A DNA stretch of 64,000 bases. Origin: a virus. The position numbers were made by a program, and so were the translations under genes. Location of the stretch: positions 1 through 64,000 of IMG/VR virus record IMGVR_UViG_3300010371_000028, one strand, 5' to 3'. A model generated the notes under the pieces. That model saw only the letters and a program-made list of their open reading frames with translations, made no database searches and was not told the origin of the DNA. Positions 7,902-15,553 of the stretch are shown in pieces. Each line of letters begins with the position of its first letter. The first letter of the stretch is position 1.

Positions 7902-8533
7902 CAGACCTTCGCCCCCTTCAGGCTGTTGCACAGGGAGCACAGCGTCTGCAGGTTGCTCAGGTCGTTGCCGCCGCCGAGAGCCTTCGGGTAGACGTGATCC
8001 ACCTCAAGGCCGCGGAAGATCTCAAGGCTGGATGCGCCAGCCTCAACCGGGTCGCCCGGTTTCCAACCGCACTTACAGCATCGATAGCCGTCGCGTTCGA
8101 GGACGACCGCGCGCACCCCGCTTGGCGTGTGCTCGTAGCCGCGGCGCACCTCATCCGCGAGTTCGGCCTGTCCGATTGCCCGGAGCTTCTTTGAGTACGA
8201 CTGATTGAGCACCTTCAACGCGCCAGCAGCGCGCCGCGGCTGGCGGCCGATGGACTCGGCGGCGAAGTACCCGGAAACGAAGACCTCGTCCTCGTCGTAG
8301 TCGACCTCGACAAGGTGACTCGCGCCGAGAGCCGCGATGTCGCTCCTCACCGTGTCGGGGTCTGAGCTGACCAGGTCAGCCCATGCGCGGTGGGCGAACA
8401 CGATCAGGCCGCCCGCGTTGAGCTTGGGATGCGTCAGCAGGAAGGTGTACAGGAGCTTCTGGCTGGCGGTGTGGCTGCGGAATAGGTTGTCGTACCACAT
8501 CGAGGTGGGAATGCTTCCGGACTTGCGGACCAT
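7901..8533 (-). CDS. Winged-helix protein fused to HNH nuclease
   Basis: A 210-residue protein with two parts. Residues 1-110 look like a replication-initiator winged helix (SMWYDNLFRSHTASQKLLYT). Residues about 140-210 are an HNH nuclease with two CxxC zinc pairs (CCKC and CSLC), the catalytic VDHVYPKALGG and NLQTLCSLCN. It sits next to the initiator gene, so it may be an initiator relative that gained a nuclease, or a nuclease aimed at the origin. ATG 8533 has a GGAGAG site 9 bp upstream, while the open frame extends further only as shadow sequence. Confidence 0.75.
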   Translation of the reverse strand: MVRKSGSIPTSMWYDNLFRSHTASQKLLYTFLLTHPKLNAGGLIVFAHRAWADLVSSDPDTVRSDIAALGASHLVEVDYDEDEVFVSGYFAAESIGRQPRRAAGALKVLNQSYSKKLRAIGQAELADEVRRGYEHTPSGVRAVVLERDGYRCCKCGWKPGDPVEAGASSLEIFRGLEVDHVYPKALGGGNDLSNLQTLCSLCNSLKGAKV

Positions 8534-8616
8534 CGTGGTGCTGCTCTCCCGTGGCTGATCGTGGATAGGTGGACTTCGTGCCGGCCCTGTGACCGGCCTG
8601 GTATCTCGCGGCCCCA
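8534..8616 (-). promoter_or_regulatory. Short intergenic leader, 83 bp
   Basis: One of few real gaps in the early operon. It carries the ribosome site of the winged-helix/HNH gene. No clear -10/-35 pair or hairpin was seen. Confidence 0.2.
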
Positions 8617-8844
8617 TCAGGCGGCTGCTTCCGGGCGGTAGGCGGCGACGGACCGCCCGGTCCACCAGCCGTGGCCGCAGCGGTCGCACCGGTAGGCGCA
8701 CGCGAGGGTGTCGCCGCTGATGGCCCAGAGCAGCGGCCGGTTGTCGGCTTGTCGGCACTTGGGGCACGCGTCCAGCTGCCTGGTGACCCAGTCGGGCGCG
8801 GTGGCGATCGACTTGTACCGCCGGGCGGTCTTCAGCGGGGCCAT
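8617..8844 (-). CDS. Zinc-ribbon protein
   Basis: A 75-residue protein with two CxxC knuckles (ACPKC at about 26-29 and CDRC at about 53-56), forming a zinc ribbon, and a Trp-containing end GHGWWTGRS. Start ATG 8844 is coupled to the upstream stop (TAATG). Small zinc ribbons in phages may bind DNA or RNA polymerase; no specific role can be read here. Confidence 0.65.
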   Translation of the reverse strand: MAPLKTARRYKSIATAPDWVTRQLDACPKCRQADNRPLLWAISGDTLACAYRCDRCGHGWWTGRSVAAYRPEAAA

Positions 8845-9470
8845 TACGCCGGCCCCCCGATCTCGGCGTCGTGCCCGTCGGCGGGGTGCTCGACGTGGGA
8901 CCAGCGGGAGTCGAGGACGTCGTCTTCGACGCCGTTCCAGCGGGTGTACTCCCAGTAGTGGATCTCTCCGCCGCAGATCGCGCAGGTACCGCGGTCGCCG
9001 TCGCGCGGCTTCGGGTCGGCGTCGGTCTCGTAGCCGTCCTCGTCGTCGCCGAGCACCACCGCCTCGCCGAGGAACTCCCGTGCCGCAGCGATCGCTGTCG
9101 TCTCGATCGCGGTCGGCTGGCTGACGTGGGCAAGTGCCCCGTCTTCCCAGTGCTTGAGGCTGATGGCGGCGAGGTCGGCGACCGCGTCCCACTGGTCGGC
9201 GATCAGCAGCATCACGCCGGGGTGGACGGCGGCGATGTAGATGGCGTCGGGGTAGGCCTGCCGGTCGATCTCGTTCGGGTCGTTGCTGAAGCTGGGCGCC
9301 CACGCGACCGGTCTCGTGTCGTTGCCGTCACCGGCGAGCACGGTCGCGGTGTAGCCGCCGTCGTGGACGTAGGTGTCGTGGGTGCGCCACGGGCTGGGCG
9401 TGGCCGCGTTGGCGAGCCCGCGCATCTTCTCGGCGGCGCGGCGCAGGGTCTCGGCGGGCGACTCAGACAC
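8844..9470 (-). CDS. Conserved actinophage protein with Cys pair
   Basis: A 208-residue protein. The start ETLRRAAEKMRGLANAATPSPW is a pattern I associate with hypothetical proteins of Streptomyces and mycobacterial phages, followed by a region that holds dates, places and water-type residues and then CAICGG (CxxC) near the C-terminus. Its role is unknown. It overlaps the upstream gene by 8 bp and has no transmembrane segment. Confidence 0.6.
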   Translation of the reverse strand: MSESPAETLRRAAEKMRGLANAATPSPWRTHDTYVHDGGYTATVLAGDGNDTRPVAWAPSFSNDPNEIDRQAYPDAIYIAAVHPGVMLLIADQWDAVADLAAISLKHWEDGALAHVSQPTAIETTAIAAAREFLGEAVVLGDDEDGYETDADPKPRDGDRGTCAICGGEIHYWEYTRWNGVEDDVLDSRWSHVEHPADGHDAEIGGPA

Positions 9471-9744
9471 CGGACACCGCCTCGGCGTCGGTCTCGGCCC
9501 GCACTCCGTACTTGGCGAGTTCCACGGTGTGGTCGGCGCACAGTTCCCGCTGCTGGTCGAACTCGCCTCGCAGGGTGTTGTACGCGTCGGTCTTGTCCTC
9601 GAGGTCCCGGGCGAGCGTGTCCACGTAGCCGAGCAGTTCCTCGCGGTGGGTACGGGCGTGGTCGCAGGCGATCTCGCCGCGCTGCTCGCGGAGCATGTGC
9701 GCGCGGATCTCCTCGATCCGCTCGGCGACGGGACCGGTCCTCAT
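9463..9744 (-). CDS. Small helical protein
   Basis: A 93-residue, charged, mostly helical protein (RIEEIRAHMLREQRGEI, LARDLEDKTDAYNTLRGEF). The helices could form a coiled coil. No domain recognised. Overlaps both neighbours by a few bases, typical of this operon. Confidence 0.55.
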   Translation of the reverse strand: MRTGPVAERIEEIRAHMLREQRGEIACDHARTHREELLGYVDTLARDLEDKTDAYNTLRGEFDQQRELCADHTVELAKYGVRAETDAEAVSGV

Positions 9745-10406
9745 CGGGACGCCTCCGGCGGTGCCACCTGAGCGACGGCCTCGCGCAGCCGCTCGATCGA
9801 CACGCCGCGCTCCCAGCCGATGCGCGACAGGGCGAGGAACTCCGGCTGGTCCTGATGGCGCAGCGGCTCGCCGACTTCGACGAGTTCGGCGATACCGTCA
9901 GCGACGTGCCACTGGTCCGCGATCTCGCCTTCGCCCTCGTCGTCGACCACCTGTGCGTCGAGCCGCAGGTACGGGAACGCTGCGGCGATCGCCTGCCACT
10001 CCTTGGTGACCTCTTCGGTCGAGGGCCACTTGCCGATGTTGTAGTTCGAGCAACCGATCGTCCCGTCCCAGTCGCACCAGCCCTTCGGGCCGCCGATCCA
10101 CGACGAGGAGATCCGAGACGTGGCCAGGTACTCCAGCGGGAGGATGCCGAGTTCGGCGCAGCGCTTGTCCACGGCAGCCCAGCGCTCCTTGACCCACGCC
10201 ATGCGGGCGTCGCCTTCGAGTTCGCGCGGCGGGAAGTCGTCGCCCTCGGGCAGGCCCATCGCGCGGGCAACGACCTCGTTCCAGGCGCGCTCGTTGACGG
10301 TGAGGTAGCTTGCTACGCAGGTGCGGATTAGGATCTCGTTGGCCTGCTGCTCGGTGACGGGCTCGCCCACGACAATCAAGCGCGGCCACTTCGTGTGGAT
10401 GGTCAT
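9741..10406 (-). CDS. Conserved phage protein, function unknown
   Basis: A 221-residue soluble protein. The middle carries an aromatic, Gly-rich stretch (ISSSWIGGPKGWCDWDG) and ends in a helical C-terminus. ATG 10406 overlaps the upstream stop (ATGA). I do not recognise the fold, though it resembles hypothetical early proteins of actinophages. Confidence 0.55.
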   Translation of the reverse strand: MTIHTKWPRLIVVGEPVTEQQANEILIRTCVASYLTVNERAWNEVVARAMGLPEGDDFPPRELEGDARMAWVKERWAAVDKRCAELGILPLEYLATSRISSSWIGGPKGWCDWDGTIGCSNYNIGKWPSTEEVTKEWQAIAAAFPYLRLDAQVVDDEGEGEIADQWHVADGIAELVEVGEPLRHQDQPEFLALSRIGWERGVSIERLREAVAQVAPPEASR

Positions 10407-10576
10407 CGGGTCCTCCCGGCGAGGTAGTCGGTTGCGTGGCCGGCGGCCGTGAGCCCGGCGGAAGCAACAGCGACCGCCGCCTCGTCCGACATGGCCACGA
10501 CCAACTGCTGCGGGAGGCGGAAGCGCTGTACCAGCAAGAGGCGGGCGCCCAGCACGGCGAGAGACTCCGGCGTCAT
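10403..10576 (-). CDS. Small Ala/Leu-rich protein
   Basis: A 57-residue protein from ATG 10576, which overlaps the upstream stop (ATGA). Composition is Ala/Leu/Val-rich, with helices at LAVLGARLLLVQRF and AAVAVASAGLTAAG. Too short and plain for assignment. Confidence 0.5.
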   Translation of the reverse strand: MTPESLAVLGARLLLVQRFRLPQQLVVAMSDEAAVAVASAGLTAAGHATDYLAGRTR

Positions 10577-11097
10577 CGGGCCACCGCCGATGCGGTGTTG
10601 AGGTCGAACGGGACGCCGTAATGCAGCACCGTCACCGGGCTGGACGACAGGCCCTCGGCGACGTGCTGCCGGCCCCACCGGGCCATGTCCGCGACGAACT
10701 TGCGGATCGTCTCCTCGGTGAACAGCGGGTCGCCCTCGTTGCGCCGGTCGAAGGAGTCGTCCATGCCGTGGACGAACGCGACCCACTCCGTGCCAGACCA
10801 CGTCTCCAGGGCCCAGGCCAGTTCTTCGGCATTGAACGCGGGCGCGGCCTCGATGCCCTCGGGCGCGGCCAGCGGGCGGCCGTAGTGGAACACGGTCGCG
10901 TACTGCCAACTGAGGGGATTGCGCGCCTCGTTGACCCGGCGCGCGAGCCGATCCGCCTCGTACAGAGTGAACGGCCGGTTCTCGTCGTCCGCGACGATCG
11001 TCATGTCCGGGCCGAGGACGTGCACGAGGAACTCGGTGTCGGCGTAGTCCGCACGGAACCGGGCCAGGTCGGCGGGGGTATAGGTCGGCTTGGTCAT
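10573..11097 (-). CDS. Hypothetical early protein
   Basis: A 174-residue acidic soluble protein starting MTKPTYTPADLARFRADYADTE. It contains an internal near-repeat: TVFHYGRPL in the middle and TVLHYGVPFDLNTAS at the C-terminus, suggesting an internal duplication. Start ATG 11097 overlaps the membrane-protein stop (ATGA). Function unknown. Confidence 0.55.
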   Translation of the reverse strand: MTKPTYTPADLARFRADYADTEFLVHVLGPDMTIVADDENRPFTLYEADRLARRVNEARNPLSWQYATVFHYGRPLAAPEGIEAAPAFNAEELAWALETWSGTEWVAFVHGMDDSFDRRNEGDPLFTEETIRKFVADMARWGRQHVAEGLSSSPVTVLHYGVPFDLNTASAVAR

Positions 11098-11315
11098 CGC
11101 CGTCCCCGCTTCATCCCAGCGCCGACGAGCGCGACCAGGACGACGACGATCGCGCCAGCCAGGAACAGCGCGGTACCGCCCCACAGCGGGAGCGTCACGA
11201 GCCACCAGGACCAGTGGATGACGTGGCCGAGCTTCAGGCCGATGAACAGGAGGCCGAGCGCCCCCAGGAAACTGATGCCGCCGGAGCGGGTCGAATTCTG
11301 TGAGTTGTTGGACAT
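11094..11315 (-). CDS. Small membrane protein (Fragile-X-F-like)
   Basis: A 73-residue protein with a polar N-terminus and two transmembrane helices (GISFLGALGLLFIGLKLGHV and about 40-66). The GLLFIGLKL...HWSWWLV pattern matches small phage and bacterial proteins annotated as 'transmembrane Fragile-X-F'. Start ATG 11315 has GAGAGG about 7 bp upstream. Role unknown; may act in the membrane during infection. Confidence 0.65.
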   Translation of the reverse strand: MSNNSQNSTRSGGISFLGALGLLFIGLKLGHVIHWSWWLVTLPLWGGTALFLAGAIVVVLVALVGAGMKRGRR

Positions 11316-11317
11316 GA

Positions 11318-11731
11318 TCAGGCCTCTCGGAGGAATGAAGGCTGGTCTGATTTGCGCCTGTAGACCGGCGGCGCGCCGGGGCGCAGATACCAGGCGTTCA
11401 ACAGGTAGTGCGCGGCGTTGTGGGCGAATTCGAGCGGCCATGGCCACAAGCGCGGGTCGTCAAGGCGCCTGTTGCAGCGCGTGCAGAGCAGGCCCCGGAC
11501 GGCGTTGAATCCGACGTAGACGTCGTGGTCGAAGTACAGCCCGAAGGGTGCATCAACGTCAGTGACGCCGCAGATCTCACAGCACGCCTGCGCGCGATTC
11601 CATAGCGCGTCAGCCTCGGCGCAAGTCATGCCATATGTCTCAGCGTGATGACACTTCGGTCGGCGCGACCTCGGCTTCACCGTTCCATGCGGGGCTTCGA
11701 AGACCCAAGAGGTTTCACTGGGTTCGTCCAT
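11318..11731 (-). CDS. Recombination endonuclease VII-like nuclease
   Basis: A 137-residue His-Me finger nuclease. The order is CHHAETYGMTCAEADALWNRA, CEICG (CxxC), FDHD (catalytic His), LLCTRCN (CxxC), then a Trp-rich tail. This is the endonuclease VII pattern; the T4 enzyme cleaves branched DNA before packaging. The ATG at 11731 is preceded by TACGAT six bases upstream, so the mRNA may be leaderless. The open frame continues upstream but overlaps a divergent promoter. Confidence 0.85.
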   Translation of the reverse strand: MDEPSETSWVFEAPHGTVKPRSRRPKCHHAETYGMTCAEADALWNRAQACCEICGVTDVDAPFGLYFDHDVYVGFNAVRGLLCTRCNRRLDDPRLWPWPLEFAHNAAHYLLNAWYLRPGAPPVYRRKSDQPSFLREA

Positions 11732-11737
11732 GGAACC

Positions 11738-11743
11738 ATCGTA
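11738..11743 (-). promoter_or_regulatory. -10 box for leaderless endonuclease VII mRNA
   Basis: On the minus strand TACGAT ends six bases before ATG 11731. In actinomycetes this spacing gives a transcript that begins at the start codon. The -35 region is weak (a TGTCAA hexamer about 18 bp further upstream). Confidence 0.45.
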
Positions 11744-11792
11744 CTGCAAATCTTGATAACCTTGACAGTCTTGCCGTGGAAACCTTGACGAG

Positions 11793-11821
11793 TTAGCATG
11801 CTGGTGAAGTCTGGCTAGAAT
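11793..11821 (+). promoter_or_regulatory. Leaderless promoter for the lone rightward gene
   Basis: TTAGCA (11793-11798), 17 bp, then TAGAAT (11816-11821) and six bases later the GTG start at 11828. This fits a standard vegetative promoter with no 5' leader, and explains the lack of a ribosome site. Confidence 0.65.
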
Positions 11822-11827
11822 CCCCCC

Positions 11828-12067
11828 GTGACCAAGGAACCCAAGGTGACCACTGAGACCATCAAGGCGGCCGACGTGTACAAGCGCCTTGGCCCAATCA
11901 GCCGCGCCGCATCGGCCGCCCGCCACGAACTGGGCGAACTGCCGATCGTCTACCTGGAGAGTCGCAACGCGAAGACGCTCGGCCTCGTGCCGCCGTGGGC
12001 CGCTGCCTGGCTGGAACGGCATGCCGCCGAGGTCATGGCGTCGCTTGAGGCCGAGCAGAAGTCCTGA
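11828..12067 (+). CDS. Small rightward hypothetical protein
   Basis: A 79-residue protein, the only rightward gene in the first 25 kb. It starts MTKEPKVTTETIKAADVYKRLGP and is helical and charged; a weak HTH-like look at AADVYKRLGPISRAASAARHE is possible but not convincing. It has its own leaderless promoter and a hairpin terminator right after it, so it is an independent unit, perhaps expressed in the lysogen (a 'moron'). Function unknown. Confidence 0.65.
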   Translation: MTKEPKVTTETIKAADVYKRLGPISRAASAARHELGELPIVYLESRNAKTLGLVPPWAAAWLERHAAEVMASLEAEQKS

Positions 12068-12080
12068 CCGCCCCACCTGA

Positions 12081-12117
12081 CCGCCCGCAGCCTCCACCAC
12101 GGCCTGCGGGCGGTTTC
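12081..12117 (+). terminator. Hairpin terminator after rightward gene
   Basis: A perfect 10-bp stem (CCGCCCGCAG, 12081-12090, with CTGCGGGCGG, 12104-12113) followed by TTTCG. It ends the small rightward transcript 14 bp after its stop. The 71 bases after it, up to the next gene at 12189, hold nothing else I can name. Confidence 0.7.
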
Positions 12118-12188
12118 GCCGCGCCCGAACGACGGCCGGGCGTGCGCAGGGCGGGGCGGGTTGGGCGGCGGGGGAGGGCGCGACGACT

Positions 12189-13109
12189 TCAGCGGACCCA
12201 GGCATGAACCTTCTCCCCTCCGAGCAGAGGGGCGCCCTCGGGTCCCTTCACATGCGGGGCGATCCAGACCGGCCGGTGGACTTCACGGCTCGGGTACCAC
12301 TGCTGGCGCCAGTGGCCGCGCACGATCCACTGGTGGTGGTACTCGCGATCGCTCGCGCCGGACCCGCTGCCGGACGGCCGCCGCAACGTGATGACCCTCA
12401 CCGGCTTCGGCTCCACGCCCATGCGGCGTAACCGCTTGCGCGCAGCCGGGTACGTCATCACATCTTCGTTACGCGCGATTGGTTGCTGCATCAGCAGCCA
12501 GACCGTTTGAATCAGGCTGAGCAGGCCCGGGGGGCCGTCGAGAATGGCGCCGGTGGAGCCGTCCATCATCGGAATCTCGTCGTCGCTGAACGGAACCAGG
12601 AACTCGTGGTCATAGATGAACCGGGTCGGCCACGCGCCCATCGGGTCTTCCATGGCCCGGCGGTCGGTGTACCAACTGATCCACGCCCCGCCTTTGGCGC
12701 GCGGCGACGGGCTCCAGTGAGACCAGGAAGCGGCGATGATTGATGCGACGACCTCGACGGCAGGCGCGCCGAGGAAAACGTCATCGGCGAGGGCTTGTCG
12801 CACGACCGCCACAGGCTTCTCGAACACGAGGAAGCCAGACGGCGACGGCAGGTCTTCCGGGGCGAAGGTGAACTTGGGCAGGCTGTTTGCGGCACTCTTT
12901 GCCAGGGACGCCATGTCGTCGCTGACGAAGTAGAGATCGCCGGAAAGTCGCTGGGCTTCCTTGTCGCAGAGGCTCCTCGCAGATTCCGGCCGTACGGGGA
13001 ACATGCCCAGGTCCATGAGCGCCTGGAAGGCGACAACGCCGGGCCCGTTCATGTAGCTGACCAACTCGGCTCGGAGTTCGGGCACGTCTACGGCTCGGAC
13101 TTCGCTCAC
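12189..13109 (-). CDS. Possible AcrVA2-like phage protein
   Basis: A 306-residue soluble protein of mixed alpha/beta character. The most telling part is the C-terminus: YHHQWIVRGHWRQQWYPS, then HRPVWIAPHVKGPEGAPLL and a final KVHAWVR. This RGHWRxQ...WIxPxxKGP pattern recurs in phage and plasmid proteins that I believe are grouped with AcrVA2 (an inhibitor of Cas12a), but that link is from memory and untested. If wrong, it is a conserved phage protein of unknown role. It overlaps the zinc-finger gene upstream by 4 bp and is the last gene of this block before a 71 bp gap. Confidence 0.5.
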   Translation of the reverse strand: MSEVRAVDVPELRAELVSYMNGPGVVAFQALMDLGMFPVRPESARSLCDKEAQRLSGDLYFVSDDMASLAKSAANSLPKFTFAPEDLPSPSGFLVFEKPVAVVRQALADDVFLGAPAVEVVASIIAASWSHWSPSPRAKGGAWISWYTDRRAMEDPMGAWPTRFIYDHEFLVPFSDDEIPMMDGSTGAILDGPPGLLSLIQTVWLLMQQPIARNEDVMTYPAARKRLRRMGVEPKPVRVITLRRPSGSGSGASDREYHHQWIVRGHWRQQWYPSREVHRPVWIAPHVKGPEGAPLLGGEKVHAWVR

Positions 13110-13309
13110 GCGGCCGCCTCCTCGATGTCGAGTTCTTCCTGGCCCGGCATGTCCTTCACCCAGGTGCGCCGTCCGTGTCCGAGCGTCTTGGCTGGCGCAA
13201 TGCCGAGTGCCGCCCGGTGCTCACGCCAGCAGTGCGAGCCCCGCTCGCGGGCCTGCGATTCGGGGTCTGAGATCGGGCGGTGGCAATCCCGGCAGGTCGT
13301 GGTGGTCAC
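13106..13309 (-). CDS. Zinc-finger protein (DUF6011-like)
   Basis: A 67-residue protein. The N-terminus TTTCRDCHRPISDPESQARERGSHC has CxxC, the 'lsdpeSrarG.GshC' pattern of DUF6011-type fingers, and a fourth ligand nearby; the rest is a short basic linker and an acidic tail ELDIEEAAA. Probably binds zinc. Such fingers are common in actinophage early regions, without known function. Confidence 0.65.
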   Translation of the reverse strand: MTTTTCRDCHRPISDPESQARERGSHCWREHRAALGIAPAKTLGHGRRTWVKDMPGQEELDIEEAAA

Positions 13310-13719
13310 AGGACACCCCCGGCCACGGTCACGTCCTGGATCTCCCGGGCGGGCGTTGCGGGCGCCGGCTCGCGCAGCCCCGGGCTGGCCACCACCTCAG
13401 CCTCGGCGGCCTTGCACGCCGCGTGATCGACGCACCAGTGCCGGCCAGCGAACGTCACGCCACCCGGCTGGTAGGCGGCGCACGCGAGCCCTTCGGCGAG
13501 CTGGTTGAACACGGCAGCCGCAGCGCCCTTCTTGCCGCCGAACATGAGCGTGTCGCCGTGCGAGGCGACCTCCTGCGCGCACCGTTTTGCTATCGCCATG
13601 CGCTGACTGGGTGTCCGGTCGCGCAACTCCCAGATCCACAGGGGGACCGCGAGCGCGAGCGTCTCGACGAGCGTCGTGTTGCGCGGATCCTCGGCGATCC
13701 GCAGCACCGTGTCGTTCAT
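13306..13719 (-). CDS. Hypothetical early protein
   Basis: A 137-residue protein starting [25 protein letters not shown] (first part shown only). It has a helical N-terminal half, then [24 protein letters not shown], with two Cys and two His residues that could form a small metal site. ATGA/GTGA overlaps on both sides. No family recognised. Confidence 0.55.
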   Translation of the reverse strand: MNDTVLRIAEDPRNTTLVETLALAVPLWIWELRDRTPSQRMAIAKRCAQEVASHGDTLMFGGKKGAAAAVFNQLAEGLACAAYQPGGVTFAGRHWCVDHAACKAAEAEVVASPGLREPAPATPAREIQDVTVAGGVL

Positions 13720-14480
13720 GGCGCACCGCCAGCAGCGGCGGCAGCGCGCTCAGCACGCTTGCGGGCGGCATACTCCGCGCGCTCCTGGGCGTCCTGCTCA
13801 TCGACGGGCTCGCGGCGCACCGCACGCCGGTCCTGACGTCGCTTCGGCGCCGTCTCGCCCTCGAACCACAAGGCGTTGAACGATCCGCGCGCCCGGCCGA
13901 TCAGCGACCGGAACGTCTGCGGTTCGATCCCCAGGAACCGCGCCGCCTCCACGTAGTCCTCGCGGGCAGCGAGCGCGCCGAACGCCTCACGCTGCCGTTT
14001 CGTGAGCGCCGCCATGACCTGCTCGACGGCGATCCGCTCGACGACCGCGGCTTCCGGCGACGCGGTGACGTGGTTGAACCAGGACCAGTAGCGGGTGAAG
14101 TTCGCGCCGTTGTTCGTGCCGTCCGTGCGGGCCCCGTGCATCTGGAGGTGGCCGCGCACCTCGGTGGCGAGCGCACGGCGCCCTGCCTCCATCAACTCGT
14201 TCCGGGTCGGCACGTCCTCGGTCGAGTAGAGGTGCTCGACGATGCCGTGCCACGCGGTGTCGTGCTGGTCACTGCGGTCTCCGGCGGGCCACCAGTGCAT
14301 GTTGTTGATCACTACTCGTTTGGCGAGGTCGTTGAGGCCGGCGAGGGTGTAGCCGTGGCGGATGCCGGTGTCGTTTTCGCGCGGTGGTTCGGGCGCGGCT
14401 GCGACCTCAACAACGGCCGCGGCAGGGTGGCTGACAGTCCACTGCCGGACCTGCGCTTTGGAGTACGGGGTGTGCTTCAC
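13716..14480 (-). CDS. Sigma-like helix-turn-helix protein
   Basis: A 254-residue protein. A central helical region (about 85-155) is followed by [42 protein letters not shown], which resembles sigma-70 region 4: the 'L..rqreaf.al..g....AA..LGi...tv...l.rAr' pattern. A basic, Ala/Glu-rich helix ends the protein. It may steer host RNA polymerase or act as a DNA-binding regulator. Two GTG codons lie back to back (14483 and 14480); I prefer 14480 because it forms the usual GTGA overlap. Confidence 0.65.
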   Translation of the reverse strand: MKHTPYSKAQVRQWTVSHPAAAVVEVAAAPEPPRENDTGIRHGYTLAGLNDLAKRVVINNMHWWPAGDRSDQHDTAWHGIVEHLYSTEDVPTRNELMEAGRRALATEVRGHLQMHGARTDGTNNGANFTRYWSWFNHVTASPEAAVVERIAVEQVMAALTKRQREAFGALAAREDYVEAARFLGIEPQTFRSLIGRARGSFNALWFEGETAPKRRQDRRAVRREPVDEQDAQERAEYAARKRAERAAAAAGGAP

Positions 14481-14800
14481 CACGCCCCCTTGGGCCGGCG
14501 CGCGGACAGCCGCATGGCCTTCGCTGCGGACTGGGGGACCCCGCCGAAGGACACCATGTGCTCGGCGAGGCTTTCGGCGTCATCCTTCGGCCCGCACATG
14601 ACGTGCCACTCGCCGCCCGACGGCGTCAGGCTCAAGCACGTCATGCGGGGTGTCGCCTCGAAGCGGGCGGTGAACGCCATCCACCAGTCGGCACCTAGGC
14701 CGGTGGCGAAGATCCGTACTTCGTTGACGTAGACACCCCAGTCGGTGGCGGCAGGCTTGGGCGGCTTCGGATGGAACAGCTCGAGTTGGACTGCGATCAC
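14477..14800 (-). CDS. Hypothetical protein
   Basis: A 107-residue soluble protein starting with [21 protein letters not shown] from GTG 14800, overlapping the upstream stop (GTGA). The first residues match the short 'vQLeLFp' start seen in many small phage proteins. A beta-rich middle ([17 protein letters not shown]) precedes a helical end. No function assigned. Confidence 0.55.
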   Translation of the reverse strand: MIAVQLELFHPKPPKPAATDWGVYVNEVRIFATGLGADWWMAFTARFEATPRMTCLSLTPSGGEWHVMCGPKDDAESLAEHMVSFGGVPQSAAKAMRLSARRPKGAW

Positions 14801-15285
14801 AGCGCACCCGCCCATGCGCCGGCCAGTCGGACGGTTTCGCGTCCCCGGAACGCGACGTCACGCGGCGCGTACACGCTGGCCCAGGCGGTCGTGAGCGGCG
14901 GGACCGGCTCGGCCGGGGCCGGGTTCGCGCGACGGATCAGGCTGGCCGCATGGCACCAGTCCGGTTCGCCCAACTGCGGCAGCGGGCACGTACACGCGAG
15001 CGGATGCCCGGTCAGGTCGCCGATGTGCGCGAGGATCCACGTGCGCCGCTCGGCCAGGTCGTCCACGTTGACGAGCAGCCCGTCGAGCCACAGGTCGAAC
15101 AGGCCCGTGCAGTACTCACGCGCCTGGGCGTCGGTGAGTGTCGGGTCGTCCGCGATCGCCTCGGTGACCGTGAACGGGTTGCCGAACCGGGTCGGGCGGC
15201 GCACGACGATCGCACCGGGCGCGTGCTGCTGGAGGCGGAAGCCCTTCGCGCGGGAAAGCCGGACGCGGGCGGGGATCTCAGGCAT
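14797..15285 (-). CDS. DUF4326 protein
   Basis: A 162-residue protein with the DUF4326 signature: RVRLSRAKGFRLQQHAPGAI at the start, then RRPTRFGNPFTV, and ACTCPLPQLGEPDWCHAASLI, which carries the conserved Cys and His residues. The 'GNPF' and 'C.C.....CHa..L' parts are diagnostic. The biochemical role of DUF4326 is unknown; members are common in phages and are often next to nucleotide-related genes. Confidence 0.85.
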   Translation of the reverse strand: MPEIPARVRLSRAKGFRLQQHAPGAIVVRRPTRFGNPFTVTEAIADDPTLTDAQAREYCTGLFDLWLDGLLVNVDDLAERRTWILAHIGDLTGHPLACTCPLPQLGEPDWCHAASLIRRANPAPAEPVPPLTTAWASVYAPRDVAFRGRETVRLAGAWAGAL

Positions 15286-15550
15286 TGCCGACCTCCGCGA
15301 ACGTCGCGGTGAAGTCGGCGTCGTCCATCACACTGACCGAGCCGCCGGGGCCCAGAACCGCCCAGTTGCCCGGCTCGATCGGCGTCCATGACGAATGCTT
15401 CGTCGTCAGGACCTCGACGTCGTCGGCGTCATGCATGTCGAAGTGGTTGCCGAGGAGAGCGGTCATCTCCTGCGGGTTCGACCCGGTCCACTGGACCGCG
15501 GCGACCTCGAGAGGCAGGCGCGTGAAGCGGCGGGCGGTCGTCTCGGGCAT
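15278..15550 (-). CDS. Small phage protein (QWTG family)
   Basis: A 90-residue beta-rich protein. It has LPLEVAAVQWTGSN near the N-terminus and EPGNWAVLGPGGSVSVMDDADF near the C-terminus. This 'kPv.veAvqwtG...pGdwiv...g....' layout is common in phage and prophage proteins of unknown function. Overlaps the next gene by 8 bp. Confidence 0.65.
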   Translation of the reverse strand: MPETTARRFTRLPLEVAAVQWTGSNPQEMTALLGNHFDMHDADDVEVLTTKHSSWTPIEPGNWAVLGPGGSVSVMDDADFTATFAEVGNA

Positions 15551-15553
15551 CGG

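Noticed and set aside
11318-12205. Longer (295-residue) start for endonuclease VII
   Set aside because: It would cover the divergent promoter and the rightward gene; its extra part is low-complexity.
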